Virus record (IMG/VR): IMGVR_UViG_3300032242_002232
Span: 1-64,000 of that record
Direction: 5' to 3' (one strand)
Length of the DNA: 64,000 bases
Source of the DNA: a virus
The notes below the pieces were generated by a model. That model made no database searches. It had not been told where the DNA came from and saw nothing but the letters and a program-made list of their open reading frames with translations. This document shows, one piece after another, positions 24,547 to 32,797 of the stretch (positions within the stretch are counted from its first letter, which is position 1; each line of letters starts with the position of its first letter). Both the position numbers and the translations under genes were made by a program.

Positions 24547-25007
24547 CAGCATTGGTTTCGTTAGATGGAGTTCTACGAACCGAAGTGGGTGATCCAATAC
24601 ATGAGGGTCTAAAGCTTTATCGAGTTCTCCTAACAAGCTATCGAGTAGTTATAGCTACTGATGGTACGAAAGATGAGGCCGAGCATTGGCTGCGAGCTAA
24701 TATGGTTGTTGGCCATGCCGATTTGCTAGACAATACCCTAGCTTATGAAGGGCAAGACCTTAGATTGAGACAGCTGCAGGTTATGCGGTCTTTGGGGGCC
24801 GTTGAGCTCTTTGTTGATGCTGATGTAGACCGTATATCTAAAGCATACGGGTCGGGAGTAACTTCCCTTATGTTTGCCGCACCTAAATTTGTTAGAACCA
24901 AGCGTCAGGTAAAGCCTTGGGATGAGTTAAAAACAGAGTTAGAGAACCAGAAAGAGCTTCGGGCAAAGCTTGCATTTGACGACCTATCCGCCCATAGATG
25001 GGAATAA
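24543..25007 (+). CDS. HAD-like phosphatase, putative
   Basis: Product of 154 residues. VSLDGVLRT (motif I-like but with DGV, not DxD), VVIATDGT (motif II, Thr) and LFVDADVDRISKAYGSG (motif IV) follow the HAD order. The second Asp of motif I is absent, so catalysis may be altered. It is coupled to the nucleotidyltransferase upstream and lies four bases from the next gene. Confidence 0.5.
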   Translation: MTALVSLDGVLRTEVGDPIHEGLKLYRVLLTSYRVVIATDGTKDEAEHWLRANMVVGHADLLDNTLAYEGQDLRLRQLQVMRSLGAVELFVDADVDRISKAYGSGVTSLMFAAPKFVRTKRQVKPWDELKTELENQKELRAKLAFDDLSAHRWE

Positions 25008-25010
25008 CGG

Positions 25011-26474
25011 ATGGATATTGTATTTTTGGGTGGAGAAGTCCCCTCTCACCGTAAACTCTTAGAAGAAGCTGGCGTAAAGCATATTGGAGTCAATTACTGG
25101 CGCCTTGTGAAGCGAGGCCTACCCACAACTAAAGACTATTTGATCTCAGATCGCTTTGATGATGCCACACATGTATACGTGACCGCAAAGATCAATAATG
25201 AGAAAGAACTGACCAAGGAAGAGCTGGTTGAGTTTGATACCAACTTTGAAGACTGGGTTATTGTAAACAGCGACCGTATTGACATTGCTATTGAGTTTAA
25301 CTCTTCTCTGGGCAAGGCATACCTTGAAGAGTCTCGAGAGACTTTTTGGACTGACTTTGGACATGACCGATTTGTCCCAATTTGGGACCACACTCAAGGA
25401 CATAACGAGCTTCATCGTTTAGCAAAGAAATACCCTAATGTTGGTATTAACGGTCCGTCCATTAATGAGGATAAGGCGCTAGCTGGCGTTACACGAGCTC
25501 TTGTCACACAGTTTGGTACAAAGTTTCACGCCATAGGATTTATGAACCCAGAGAACCTACGACAGATCCCATTTACCTCTGTAAGTACCTTGGCATGGCT
25601 ATCCCCAATGATGAGAGGTGAAACCATTGTCTGGGATGGTAAGAAACTTCATCGTTACCCTAAGCGCATGAAAGATCAAGCTCGTGCACGCTATAAAGCG
25701 GTCATAGAGAAGGCGGGATTAGACTATGATTTGATCCTAGCCGATGACTCCAATGAGGTAACAAAGCTTGCAATTTGGTCGTATCTACAGTTGGAGAATT
25801 CTTTGAATAATGGTTTTAACCCCTTGTTATCTGATAACAGTGAGTTTAGGGATGATCCAGGTGAAGCGGAAACAGGTGGGGTTGAACCTGATAACAGGGC
25901 TATAGACATGCGGAATAATTTAGAGACAAGAGACCCAGAAACCCTCCAACCTTTGCCGGTTTTTGGCATTTCAAGTAAGACGGTTATGGAAAAAGATGAG
26001 TTTGGGCAAACCACAATTCGGGATGTTCCGGTACTAAACAGCTCTACTGTATCGCTTCGACAGTGCAATACCTGCTTTGTGGCAAACAATTGCCCAGCCT
26101 TTAAACCCAACAACTCATGTGCTTTTAATCTCCCAATTGAGGTAAAGACTAAAGACCAATTAAAGGCTTTATTGAATACAATGATTGAAATACAAGGCTC
26201 CCGCGTTGCTTTTGCTCGATTTGCAGAAGAATTAAACGGAGGATATCCTGACCCAAATACTTCCCAAGAGATGGACCGACTCTTCAAATTGGTCAAGCAA
26301 ATGAAGGAACTGGAGGAGAACAAGGAGTTTGTAAGGATGACAGTAGAGCGCCAGACCTCTGGCGGTGTAATGTCTGCCTTGTTTGGGGATAAAGCCACGA
26401 CTCTTCGTGAGCTCCCAAATGATGGGTTATCTGAGACTGCGGTATCGCAGATCCTCTCAGACGGCCTTGAGTAA
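25011..26474 (+). CDS. Unknown two-part protein; possible TIM barrel plus Cys cluster
   Basis: Product of 487 residues. The first 270 show alternating short strands and helices (IVFLGGEVPSH, IAIEFN, FVPIWDHTQGHNEL, NVGINGPSI, FHAIGFMNPENLRQIPF, TSVSTLAWLS) that recall the TIM barrels of tRNA-guanine transglycosylase/DpdA-like enzymes. Residues about 349-372 carry four Cys (CNTC, NNCPAF, SCAF) that could bind metal or Fe-S, followed by a helical end. There are no preQ0-pathway genes nearby, so a DNA-modifying role is only a hypothesis. The reading frame itself is certain. Confidence 0.6.
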   Translation: MDIVFLGGEVPSHRKLLEEAGVKHIGVNYWRLVKRGLPTTKDYLISDRFDDATHVYVTAKINNEKELTKEELVEFDTNFEDWVIVNSDRIDIAIEFNSSLGKAYLEESRETFWTDFGHDRFVPIWDHTQGHNELHRLAKKYPNVGINGPSINEDKALAGVTRALVTQFGTKFHAIGFMNPENLRQIPFTSVSTLAWLSPMMRGETIVWDGKKLHRYPKRMKDQARARYKAVIEKAGLDYDLILADDSNEVTKLAIWSYLQLENSLNNGFNPLLSDNSEFRDDPGEAETGGVEPDNRAIDMRNNLETRDPETLQPLPVFGISSKTVMEKDEFGQTTIRDVPVLNSSTVSLRQCNTCFVANNCPAFKPNNSCAFNLPIEVKTKDQLKALLNTMIEIQGSRVAFARFAEELNGGYPDPNTSQEMDRLFKLVKQMKELEENKEFVRMTVERQTSGGVMSALFGDKATTLRELPNDGLSETAVSQILSDGLE

Positions 26475-26527
26475 TAGCTTCACTGTTATCAGATAATAGC
26501 AATATATACCCTTGAAATGGAGTGTCC

Positions 26528-28570
26528 GTGTTTTCTTTTACCCTAAGCGATGATTTTGTAGGTTCTTACCAAGATAAGAAAGTCCCTTGGGGCTATCAAG
26601 ACGCGGCAGGCAACTCCGTAGGTGAGATCATTTTTCTTAGAACCTACTCTCGTCTTAAGGAAGATGGAACCAAAGAGACTTGGGTTGATGTATGCGAACG
26701 CGTCATTAACGGCATGTACTCACTACAAAAAGATCACGCTAAAACCAATCGCCTACCGTGGTCAGACACTAAAGCCGCGGCTTCAGCTAAAGAGGCTTTT
26801 GACCGCCTATTCAACCTAAAGTGGACACCGCCAGGGCGTGGACTTTGGGTTATGGGAACTCCGCTTGTAAATGTTCAAAAGAATTCAGCCGCCCTTCAAA
26901 ACTGTGCTTTTGTATCTACAAACTCTATGACCAAGAACGACCCTGCTAAGCCTTTTGCTTTTCTTATGGAAGCTTCCATGCTAGGAGTTGGAGTTGGCTT
27001 TGACGATAAGGGTGCAGACAAAGAATTTTCAATTTACTCCCCAACAGAAGGAGATGCCTATGTCATCCCAGACACCAGAGAAGGATGGGTCGAATCAACC
27101 TCAGCCCTCATCAATTCCTACCTTAAGCCAGATCAGAAGCGCCCTGTCTTTGACTACTCCGTCATCCGACCAGAAGGGACTCCGATTAAAACCTTTGGAG
27201 GAACAGCAGCTGGAGCAGATCCGCTCATTAAGCTCCATGGACACATTGATAGGATTTTCAAAGATAGATCTGGACAAAAACTTACTCGCGTAGATATCGC
27301 GGACATTGGCAACCTTATTGGTGTATGTGTTGTTTCTGGTAACGTACGTCGTTCAGCAGAGCTTCTTATTGGCCGAATTGATGACCAGGAGTTCTTAGAC
27401 CTAAAGAATGCTGAAAAGTTCCCTGAGCGTAACTCGTATTCTAAGAAAGCTCCAGGATGGGGTTGGATGTCTAACAACTCCGTAGAAACGTCGGTCGGCA
27501 CAGATCTATCGCCCATTATTGAGGGTATCAGCCGTAACGGAGAGCCGGGCGTAATTTGGATGGATGTAACCCGTAAATACGGTCGTTTAGCGGATCCAAT
27601 TAACAATAAGGACTGGCGAGCTGCTGGGTATAACCCTTGCGCTGAACAGAGCCTTGAGTCATTTGAGTGCTGTACTTTGGTTGAGACATACCTCAACCGT
27701 CATGACAGTTTAGAAGACTACAAGCGCACACTTAAGTTTGCATATCTGTACGCCAAGACGGTAACTCTTGTCCCAACTCATTGGGAAGAAACTAACGCCA
27801 TTATGCAACGCAATCGTCGTATTGGAACATCCATGTCCGGTGTAGCTAACTTTGCTGACAACAAAGGTCTACCAACACTTCGTGAATGGATGGATCAGGG
27901 CTATGGAGTTTTGCAGGCATACGATAAGTCTTACTCAGAGTGGTTGGGTATTCGTGAGTCTATTAAGACCACAACAGTAAAGCCATCAGGAACAGTCTCA
28001 ATCCTAGCGGGAGAATCTCCAGGAGTTCATTGGACTCCAGGAGGTAAGTATTTCCTTCGCACTATTCGTTTTGGTAACACAGACCCAATGCTTCCATTAT
28101 TTAAGTTAGCCAATTACAGAGTGGAGCCGGCAAGCGAATCTCCAGATACAACAACTGTGGTGTATTTCCCAATCAAATCAGACGCTAAGCGCAGTGAAAA
28201 AGAAGTGTCTATCTATGAAAAAATGGCTCTCGCTGCAACGGCTCAGCGTTATTGGTCTGATAACTCAGTCTCTGTGACGGTATCTTTTAACCCCAAGACA
28301 GAGGCGGCTTCTATTGGGACAGCTCTTCATATGTATGATGGTCAATTAAAGACAGTCTCGTTCTTACCAATGGCTACTGGTACATACGAACAAATGCCTT
28401 ATACAACTAGCAATGAAGAAGAGTACGAAGAGGGTAGAATGACCCTATTCCCAATTGACCTAAAAGGGGTTTATGAAGGAATGGCCTTTGACGCAATTGG
28501 AGAGGCTTACTGCACAACAGACGCTTGTGAGGTAAAACTAATTAGAGAGGAAAACAAGAGTGCCAACTGA
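26528..28570 (+). CDS. Class II (adenosylcobalamin-dependent) ribonucleotide reductase
   Basis: A 680-residue single-chain reductase making deoxynucleotides. Features: PPGRGLWVMGTP near the start, the active-site ALQNCAFVST, the NPCAEQSLESFECC segment with Cys and Glu radical residues, and the C-terminal cysteine pair region YCTTDACEV. These fit monomeric B12-dependent reductases rather than class I, and no small subunit is present. The start is set at GTG 26528, five bases after TGGAG; GTG 26522 overlaps that site. It works upstream of the phage polymerase. Confidence 0.85.
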   Translation: MFSFTLSDDFVGSYQDKKVPWGYQDAAGNSVGEIIFLRTYSRLKEDGTKETWVDVCERVINGMYSLQKDHAKTNRLPWSDTKAAASAKEAFDRLFNLKWTPPGRGLWVMGTPLVNVQKNSAALQNCAFVSTNSMTKNDPAKPFAFLMEASMLGVGVGFDDKGADKEFSIYSPTEGDAYVIPDTREGWVESTSALINSYLKPDQKRPVFDYSVIRPEGTPIKTFGGTAAGADPLIKLHGHIDRIFKDRSGQKLTRVDIADIGNLIGVCVVSGNVRRSAELLIGRIDDQEFLDLKNAEKFPERNSYSKKAPGWGWMSNNSVETSVGTDLSPIIEGISRNGEPGVIWMDVTRKYGRLADPINNKDWRAAGYNPCAEQSLESFECCTLVETYLNRHDSLEDYKRTLKFAYLYAKTVTLVPTHWEETNAIMQRNRRIGTSMSGVANFADNKGLPTLREWMDQGYGVLQAYDKSYSEWLGIRESIKTTTVKPSGTVSILAGESPGVHWTPGGKYFLRTIRFGNTDPMLPLFKLANYRVEPASESPDTTTVVYFPIKSDAKRSEKEVSIYEKMALAATAQRYWSDNSVSVTVSFNPKTEAASIGTALHMYDGQLKTVSFLPMATGTYEQMPYTTSNEEEYEEGRMTLFPIDLKGVYEGMAFDAIGEAYCTTDACEVKLIREENKSAN

Positions 28571-28712
28571 GAACGAAGACTGGGATAAGATTATTGACGA
28601 GTCCGGTTTAGAAGAAGATGAGCTCGCAGAAGAGTACGAATGGGATGACGAAGACCTCGAAGAATGGGAAGAAGCATTCGACGAGGACCTAGAAGAAGAA
28701 GAAGAGGAGTAG
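28560..28712 (+). CDS. Very acidic small protein
   Basis: A 50-residue product, more than half Asp/Glu, ending in a run of glutamates, with three Trp. It begins at GTG 28560 inside the RNR stop, after AGAGAGG, so it is translationally coupled. A DNA-mimic or RNR-associated role is conceivable, but nothing proves it. Confidence 0.6.
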   Translation: MPTENEDWDKIIDESGLEEDELAEEYEWDDEDLEEWEEAFDEDLEEEEEE

Positions 28713-28766
28713 TAGGCAGGCAAACGCAAGTGGGCAGACTACACCGCCGCCGCCAACACAAACATT

Positions 28767-29372
28767 ATGGAAATCAACAATAAAGTATTACCTATTGTTC
28801 TCCCACTTGACCTCTTTGAAGAACTCAAGACTTACACAATGACTGAGTTCGCCAAGGAAAGAGCTAATCCAACACTTCGTACCCGTATTCCAAACACACA
28901 CGGACGAGTTATATTGACGTCAAATGATCGTAGATTCAAAGACGATAAAGAACCAAACGTTATCGGAAAAGTTCACGAGTATTTACTGCCATTCGTGCGT
29001 GATCACTTCAATGATCAGACCTTATTGCCAACAAAAGGAACTGTAGGCATTTACTTTGGCCCAAGAGCAGAGTTACAGGCCCATATAGATGATGATGCTG
29101 CTGAATATTCTTTTGATATGGTTATTTATAAAGAAGAACCTTGGCCTATTCATATCGATGATAAGACATTCGATTTAGAAGAGAACCAAGGCGTGTTCTT
29201 TAGAGGCAACCATCAGTATCACGGCCGAGATGCTTTCCCGCATCCAGAATCAAATGTGTACGCCTCTGCATGGTTTTATTATTGCCCTCCGGACCATTGG
29301 TACTTTACTCATGGCCCAGAGTTCTTATATGTTAAGCGGGGAGTAGATCCGAAGATACCTTATCTTCAGTAG
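28767..29372 (+). CDS. 2OG-Fe(II) oxygenase-like protein
   Basis: Product of 201 residues with the iron-binding triad of the double-stranded beta-helix oxygenases: His106-x-Asp108 (AHIDDD) and His152 (NHQYHGR), followed by Arg154 as a possible 2-oxoglutarate ligand. The surrounding strands (GTVGIYFGP, FDMVIYKEE, GVFFRG) fit the fold. In phages such proteins modify DNA, RNA or protein; the substrate here is unknown. Its 3' end overlaps the convergent minus-strand gene by 41 bases. Confidence 0.65.
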   Translation: MEINNKVLPIVLPLDLFEELKTYTMTEFAKERANPTLRTRIPNTHGRVILTSNDRRFKDDKEPNVIGKVHEYLLPFVRDHFNDQTLLPTKGTVGIYFGPRAELQAHIDDDAAEYSFDMVIYKEEPWPIHIDDKTFDLEENQGVFFRGNHQYHGRDAFPHPESNVYASAWFYYCPPDHWYFTHGPEFLYVKRGVDPKIPYLQ

Positions 29373-29643
29373 GATTAAAGAAAGCATACTCTTCATTTGA
29401 TCGTATGCATTCAATGCAAACGACCTCATCGTCACCATCTTCGTCAGTAAAGACAAAGAAGGAATCATCTACGAAGTTACAATAATCGCAGATGCTGACG
29501 GTGGGGTCTTTTTCATATATGTAGCAAGCGTGACACATCACGCCATCAATATATTCGTCCGGATATGTAAGCGAGTTACCGCAGATACACCAGCCTTGAT
29601 ATTCTTTACCCTCAATCTTCAGGGTTGTACTCTGTGTCTTCAT
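29332..29643 (-). CDS. Zinc-finger protein with several CxxC pairs
   Basis: Product of 103 residues with CIC, CHAC, CDYC and CIEC pairs arranged like two zinc knuckles or a treble clef. It is the last gene of the long minus-strand region and overlaps the convergent oxygenase gene. It also overlaps the next minus gene. Function unknown. Confidence 0.6.
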   Translation of the reverse strand: MKTQSTTLKIEGKEYQGWCICGNSLTYPDEYIDGVMCHACYIYEKDPTVSICDYCNFVDDSFFVFTDEDGDDEVVCIECIRSNEEYAFFNPTEDKVSSDLLPA

Positions 29644-29836
29644 CTATCTGTTCTCCTGTGTTCATGTCCTCGAGTAGGACGATGTCTGTCCAACCATTCT
29701 CTTTATCTAGCATTGTTGCTGGGATACCATCATCGATAATCTCCTGAGCAAGAGCTCGAGCTTCCACCACATCTGTTACCTCATGAAACGGAATGTTGTA
29801 GTACTCAACTTTTTTTACTACTACTTGTATTGCCAT
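29612..29836 (-). CDS. Small acidic protein
   Basis: Product of 74 residues with an alpha/beta pattern (IQVVVKKVEYYNI, VVEARALAQEIID) and an acidic C-terminus. It overlaps both neighbours on the same strand, which supports it as a real gene in a tightly packed operon. Function unknown. Confidence 0.6.
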   Translation of the reverse strand: MAIQVVVKKVEYYNIPFHEVTDVVEARALAQEIIDDGIPATMLDKENGWTDIVLLEDMNTGEQIDEDTEYNPED

Positions 29837-30299
29837 TAGTCACCTTCTTTACTGTAGTTTTGAGTATGCCTTCTTCCTTAGGCCATAGATATGGAAGATC
29901 GTCTGGTCCAGGAAAGTCATAGTGTATTGGATCTTTGCGTTTTAAGTTTGAGCGATGGCTTCGATGAAAGTAACGATTACCTAGCCACCACGGCTTTCTA
30001 TCTATACCGTCTGTAACTTGAGTACGATACTGTTGACTTAATTCAACTACTTGTTCTCTTATAGTATCCTTAAATCCTCGGTCTTCCCACTCATCACACA
30101 TTGCAATAATGTATGCGCATAGTTGCCATTCGTTACCTCGCCACATTACGGCAGCGGGATGATTGCGCCAACCTTTAGTTAAACCAAGGTTAGCTTTGAG
30201 TATTTGCAGGCCTTCAACGCGTTGCTTACCGAGACGCCTATTGTCTAGGGTTTGGGCTGAGCGTTGAAAGTCTGCGTGTGGGAGAAATGTATTAACCAT
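29805..30299 (-). CDS. MSMEG_6728 / pyrimidine-dimer glycosylase-like family protein
   Basis: Product of 164 residues matching a family common in actinobacteria and phages: NTFLPHADFQRSAQTLDNRR at the start, then LGKQRVEGLQIL, WRNHPAAVMWRG and ICDEW-type helix (MCDEWEDRGFKDT). The family is annotated as related to pyrimidine-dimer DNA glycosylase/AP lyase (Pyr_excise), which would suggest UV-damage repair, but direct function is not established. The C-terminal 40 residues are basic. Confidence 0.65.
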   Translation of the reverse strand: MVNTFLPHADFQRSAQTLDNRRLGKQRVEGLQILKANLGLTKGWRNHPAAVMWRGNEWQLCAYIIAMCDEWEDRGFKDTIREQVVELSQQYRTQVTDGIDRKPWWLGNRYFHRSHRSNLKRKDPIHYDFPGPDDLPYLWPKEEGILKTTVKKVTNGNTSSSKKS

Positions 30300-30435
30300 T
30301 TAAAATCCAGTCTTCATCAGCGCAGTCGGAGCAGAAGTATCGGACTTGTTCAAAGTCTTCATTTTCTGGTCCGTGTGCGTAGACGTATTGCTTTACATAT
30401 GGGGCGATGACCCCACAAGTTGTGCATTCGTTCAT
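30292..30435 (-). CDS. Zinc-ribbon microprotein
   Basis: A 47-residue product with CTTC near residue 4 and CSDC near residue 36, a minimal zinc ribbon. GGAGG lies four bases before the ATG, an excellent site. The stop overlaps the start of the glycosylase-like gene. Function unknown. Confidence 0.65.
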   Translation of the reverse strand: MNECTTCGVIAPYVKQYVYAHGPENEDFEQVRYFCSDCADEDWILNG

Positions 30436-30443
30436 GTTTCCTC

Positions 30444-30692
30444 CTATCCTATGCTGATGTTATCGTCTTTGGGATCAAAGCCGATTGACCGAAGATCGCG
30501 GTGGATCTCCAGAACTGTGCGTCTATCTTTAGTTCTTCCTGATGAAACTACTACTTGTCTGCCAGTGTTTGTGTTGACGACCCTAATATGGCCGCGAGAT
30601 GTAAGGCTCACATCCATGCCGGATCTTTTAAGGGATGAGACTAGTTTACGCATATGCTTGTCCTTAACCTTCATTGCAAATAACATATTCAT
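30444..30692 (-). CDS. HicA-like small basic protein
   Basis: Product of 82 residues. KHMRKLVSSLKRSGMDVSLTSRGHIRV followed by a beta pair and a C-terminal helix resembles the HicA/YcfA dsRBD-like fold, with His in the RGHIRV strand. No HicB-like partner lies next to it. It could be an RNA-binding protein rather than a toxin. AAGGAG is 12 bases before the first ATG; an internal ATG is also possible. Confidence 0.5.
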   Translation of the reverse strand: MNMLFAMKVKDKHMRKLVSSLKRSGMDVSLTSRGHIRVVNTNTGRQVVVSSGRTKDRRTVLEIHRDLRSIGFDPKDDNISIG

Positions 30693-30772
30693 TGGGGTGG
30701 ATTACTCCTTTCTTTTTATTTGGTATAGTTGTCTTACTCTTAATTAAAGAGTTTTCTCTGTCGAGAGAGAAA

Positions 30773-30799
30773 GGCCCGCCTACTAATATTAGGCGGGCC
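30773..30799 (-). terminator. Strong hairpin, probable terminator
   Basis: A perfect 10-bp stem (GGCCCGCCTA with TAGGCGGGCC) and a 7-base loop. On the minus strand it is followed by TTTCTCTCTC, so it would stop transcripts that come from 31-33 kb. It sits 15 bases from the tRNA-Asn. Confidence 0.65.
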
Positions 30800-30813
30800 C
30801 CCCTTTCCCTTCT

Positions 30814-30886
30814 TGGACCATAGCTCAGTTGGCAGAGCAGGCGACTGTTAATCGCCAGGTCCCTGGTTCGAGCCCAGGTGGTCCAG
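30814..30886 (+). tRNA. tRNA-Asn (anticodon GTT)
   Basis: A complete 73-base cloverleaf. Acceptor TGGACCA pairs with TGGTCCA, T8 A9 are present, the D arm is GCTC...GAGC, the anticodon stem GGCGA/TCGCC holds CTGTTAA (GTT), and the T arm is CCTGG-TTCGAGC-CCAGG. The 3' CCA is not encoded. It is on the plus strand between minus-strand genes, so it needs its own promoter or is read from one. Confidence 0.92.
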
Positions 30887-30891
30887 CTAGA

Positions 30892-31092
30892 TTACGACTC
30901 CTCGTTGGAGATATCTTTACACTCGAGTACAGTTATGTACTCACCCGGCCGAAGATCGTCCGAGTTCAAGGCAGAACGTATGAAGTTGTCATAGAACCAT
31001 AAGTCCCAGTTGGATGCTGAGTCATATGGTGGATCTATTCGACCATCGTATACGTTAACTTCAAATGTTAATCGAAGTTTTATCATTGCCAT
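30892..31092 (-). CDS. Unknown small protein
   Basis: Product of 66 residues with a beta-rich start (IKLRLTFEVNVYDGR), an aromatic centre (NWDLWFYDNF) and an acidic end. Six bases separate it from the next minus gene. Function unknown. Confidence 0.55.
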   Translation of the reverse strand: MAMIKLRLTFEVNVYDGRIDPPYDSASNWDLWFYDNFIRSALNSDDLRPGEYITVLECKDISNEES

Positions 31093-31097
31093 GTGTG

Positions 31098-31766
31098 TTA
31101 CTCCCCGTCGTTGTCGTTATCCTCACTTAGAGTCAACCAAGATTCGTTGAATGGCTCCAAGTGAAGCTTCATTGTCCGGAAACTTGTTGGGTACTGTACA
31201 CGGTGTTTAATTTTACCGTCAATAGCCAAAGCCCATCCAGACACGTCCTCCTCATCACATGCAATGTCAAATGTATAGTGGAACATCACCTTTGGAAACT
31301 TTTTACTTAGTTGGTGATAGATACCGCTGGGTGGCGCCATAGTTGTATCGAACTTGTATGATGCAACGTGTTCGATAAACAACTTCCCGCCTGTGTTTGA
31401 TAGGAACTTTTGAGTCTGAGTTTCAGACATCTCAACTTCACTACGCTCAATGTTAATGGCTTCACGTGGTGTGCACCATTTTTCCATCTTGTATGTATAC
31501 TTGTCAAGTGCTTCCCACTTAGCAAGTACGCTTGGTTTGATATTTAGAGGGTTGAATGTAAGTAACTCCTCTGGTATTGGGGCTACAGCAGCAAATGAAA
31601 AGTCTGAGTCAGGTGTTGCGATGAAGCTTACAGCTTCAAGCACATCAGCTTTTGGACCAGCCATAGTCATTGTGTTGGTGCAGTCGTATTGTTTGTGTCG
31701 GCGAAGCGAGGAGGAAATGTCATTAGTCTCCTCATCTTTGCCCCTTTCAAACGCGAACTCAGCCAT
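31098..31766 (-). CDS. Api92/YubB ferredoxin-like domain protein
   Basis: Product of 222 residues. The second half (GGKLFIEHVASYKFDTTMAPP then LSKKFPKVMFHYTFDI and DVSGWALAIDGKI) fits the Api92-like/YubB domain found in phages and plasmids: a substitution of a Trp/Thr-Pro-Pro turn followed by a helix, FP and a strand. Its function in any system is unknown. It shares one base with the next gene of the minus operon. Confidence 0.55.
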   Translation of the reverse strand: MAEFAFERGKDEETNDISSSLRRHKQYDCTNTMTMAGPKADVLEAVSFIATPDSDFSFAAVAPIPEELLTFNPLNIKPSVLAKWEALDKYTYKMEKWCTPREAINIERSEVEMSETQTQKFLSNTGGKLFIEHVASYKFDTTMAPPSGIYHQLSKKFPKVMFHYTFDIACDEEDVSGWALAIDGKIKHRVQYPTSFRTMKLHLEPFNESWLTLSEDNDNDGE

Positions 31767-32014
31767 TAGTCATCTCCATGTTCTGCTTTGTGTTTGGATA
31801 TGAGTGCTTCCTCATACTTTGTGATGCGGTCTTGCGACCAGGTGAGCATCTCAAGTAAGATGCCTTCTTTCTCAATCGTGTCCATTAACCAGGTATTCAT
31901 ACCGATCAATGCTTCCATCACCACAGGCTTTAGTGGTTCAGGAACACGATTTATGTCATAGTTAAGAGTTGGTTGCATGATCTCGCTAAAAGATTCAAGG
32001 TCATCCTCGTCCAT
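31766..32014 (-). CDS. Small helical acidic protein
   Basis: Product of 82 residues, acidic N-terminus (MDEDDLESFSEIM), then two long helices with MEALIGMNTWLMDTIEKEG and a charged tail. It overlaps the following gene by one base. No family recognised. Confidence 0.55.
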   Translation of the reverse strand: MDEDDLESFSEIMQPTLNYDINRVPEPLKPVVMEALIGMNTWLMDTIEKEGILLEMLTWSQDRITKYEEALISKHKAEHGDD

Positions 32015-32037
32015 AACTACACCCCCTTTTTCTTTTG

Positions 32038-32607
32038 TTAGTTGATTTGACCTACAGTTTGAAACTGTTGTTCATACTCAGAGATAAGATTGGGAAGGTC
32101 TGAGTAGAACTTAGCATCTAAGAACTCTTCTGCTGATTGCTCAAACAAAGAGATGTATTGGCAGATGCGTTGATAGCGACTAGGTATTTCTTTTTTACCG
32201 TCGCTTGTAACCATAAAAGCTGGCTTTATGGCATTACTTAATTGAGTAAGAGAATGACCTGATACTTCAATTGATGCTTCTCTTGGTGGGAAGTTTGGTA
32301 TGTCGTGTAAGTCTATGTTTATAGTAAACATTCCATTTTCATACCAATTTTGATGCCATTGATTATCAAACCGAAGCGTGGATTCAGTAACAAGTAAATG
32401 ACGAACTTTGTCCCAATTATCTCTGGCCCATTGTTCCACTCGTTTCCTGTCCCACGCATTTGCATCTGCTGCACCAAGCGCTTCATGCTCTCGCACTTGT
32501 TTGTAAGAAGCTTCAAGCCAATCTTTATTAGCAGTCAACTTCTTTACAATCTCAGTTCGTCGCACTAAAAACGGAGATGCTTCTATCTTCTTCGTGGCTG
32601 TTGCCAT
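32038..32607 (-). CDS. Unknown helical protein
   Basis: Product of 189 residues. A helical N-terminal half (VRRTEIVKKLTANKDWLEASYKQVREHEALG) is followed by a beta stretch (MFTINIDLHDIPNFPP) and a C-terminal helical bundle. It overlaps its upstream neighbour by 56 bases, unusual but supported by the length of both frames. Function unknown. Confidence 0.55.
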   Translation of the reverse strand: MATATKKIEASPFLVRRTEIVKKLTANKDWLEASYKQVREHEALGAADANAWDRKRVEQWARDNWDKVRHLLVTESTLRFDNQWHQNWYENGMFTINIDLHDIPNFPPREASIEVSGHSLTQLSNAIKPAFMVTSDGKKEIPSRYQRICQYISLFEQSAEEFLDAKFYSDLPNLISEYEQQFQTVGQIN

Positions 32608-32797
32608 CTGTTTCCCCTTCCATAGGCGTGTTATTTAGAACCCAATCTTCAGGTTCCCATAGTGTTTGTATGTCAAATGCCATACCACCATCAGGATCAA
32701 GCAAGTCGCTGGCCTCCATTGTGAAGGCCAGCGCTTGATCCTCAGTCTTGAATGGACCGACTGTTTCGCCGGTTAGTACATCTTTAGCTACGTACAT
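32552..32797 (-). CDS. Unknown small protein
   Basis: Product of 81 residues with a start that looks like a compact alpha/beta unit (MYVAKDVLTGETVGPFKTEDQALAF) and a polar, acidic C-terminus. It shares one base with the gene upstream and a long overlap with the gene downstream; the N-terminal 60 residues look like a real fold. Function unknown. Confidence 0.55.
   Translation of the reverse strand: MYVAKDVLTGETVGPFKTEDQALAFTMEASDLLDPDGGMAFDIQTLWEPEDWVLNNTPMEGETDGNSHEEDRSISVFSATN

Noticed and set aside
25724-26398. 224-codon minus-strand frame inside the unknown protein gene
   Set aside because: Shadow of the plus-strand gene; its composition is biased and no ribosome site precedes it.
27154-27696. 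180-codon minus-strand frame inside the RNR gene
   Set aside because: The RNR frame is certain from motifs; the antisense frame is a shadow.
30444-30692. HicAB toxin-antitoxin module
   Set aside because: Only the HicA-like fold is seen; neighbours are a zinc-ribbon microprotein and a tRNA, with no HicB-like antitoxin.
30346-30747. 133-codon plus-strand frame
   Set aside because: It overlaps two minus-strand genes with good ribosome sites; its product has no recognisable pattern.
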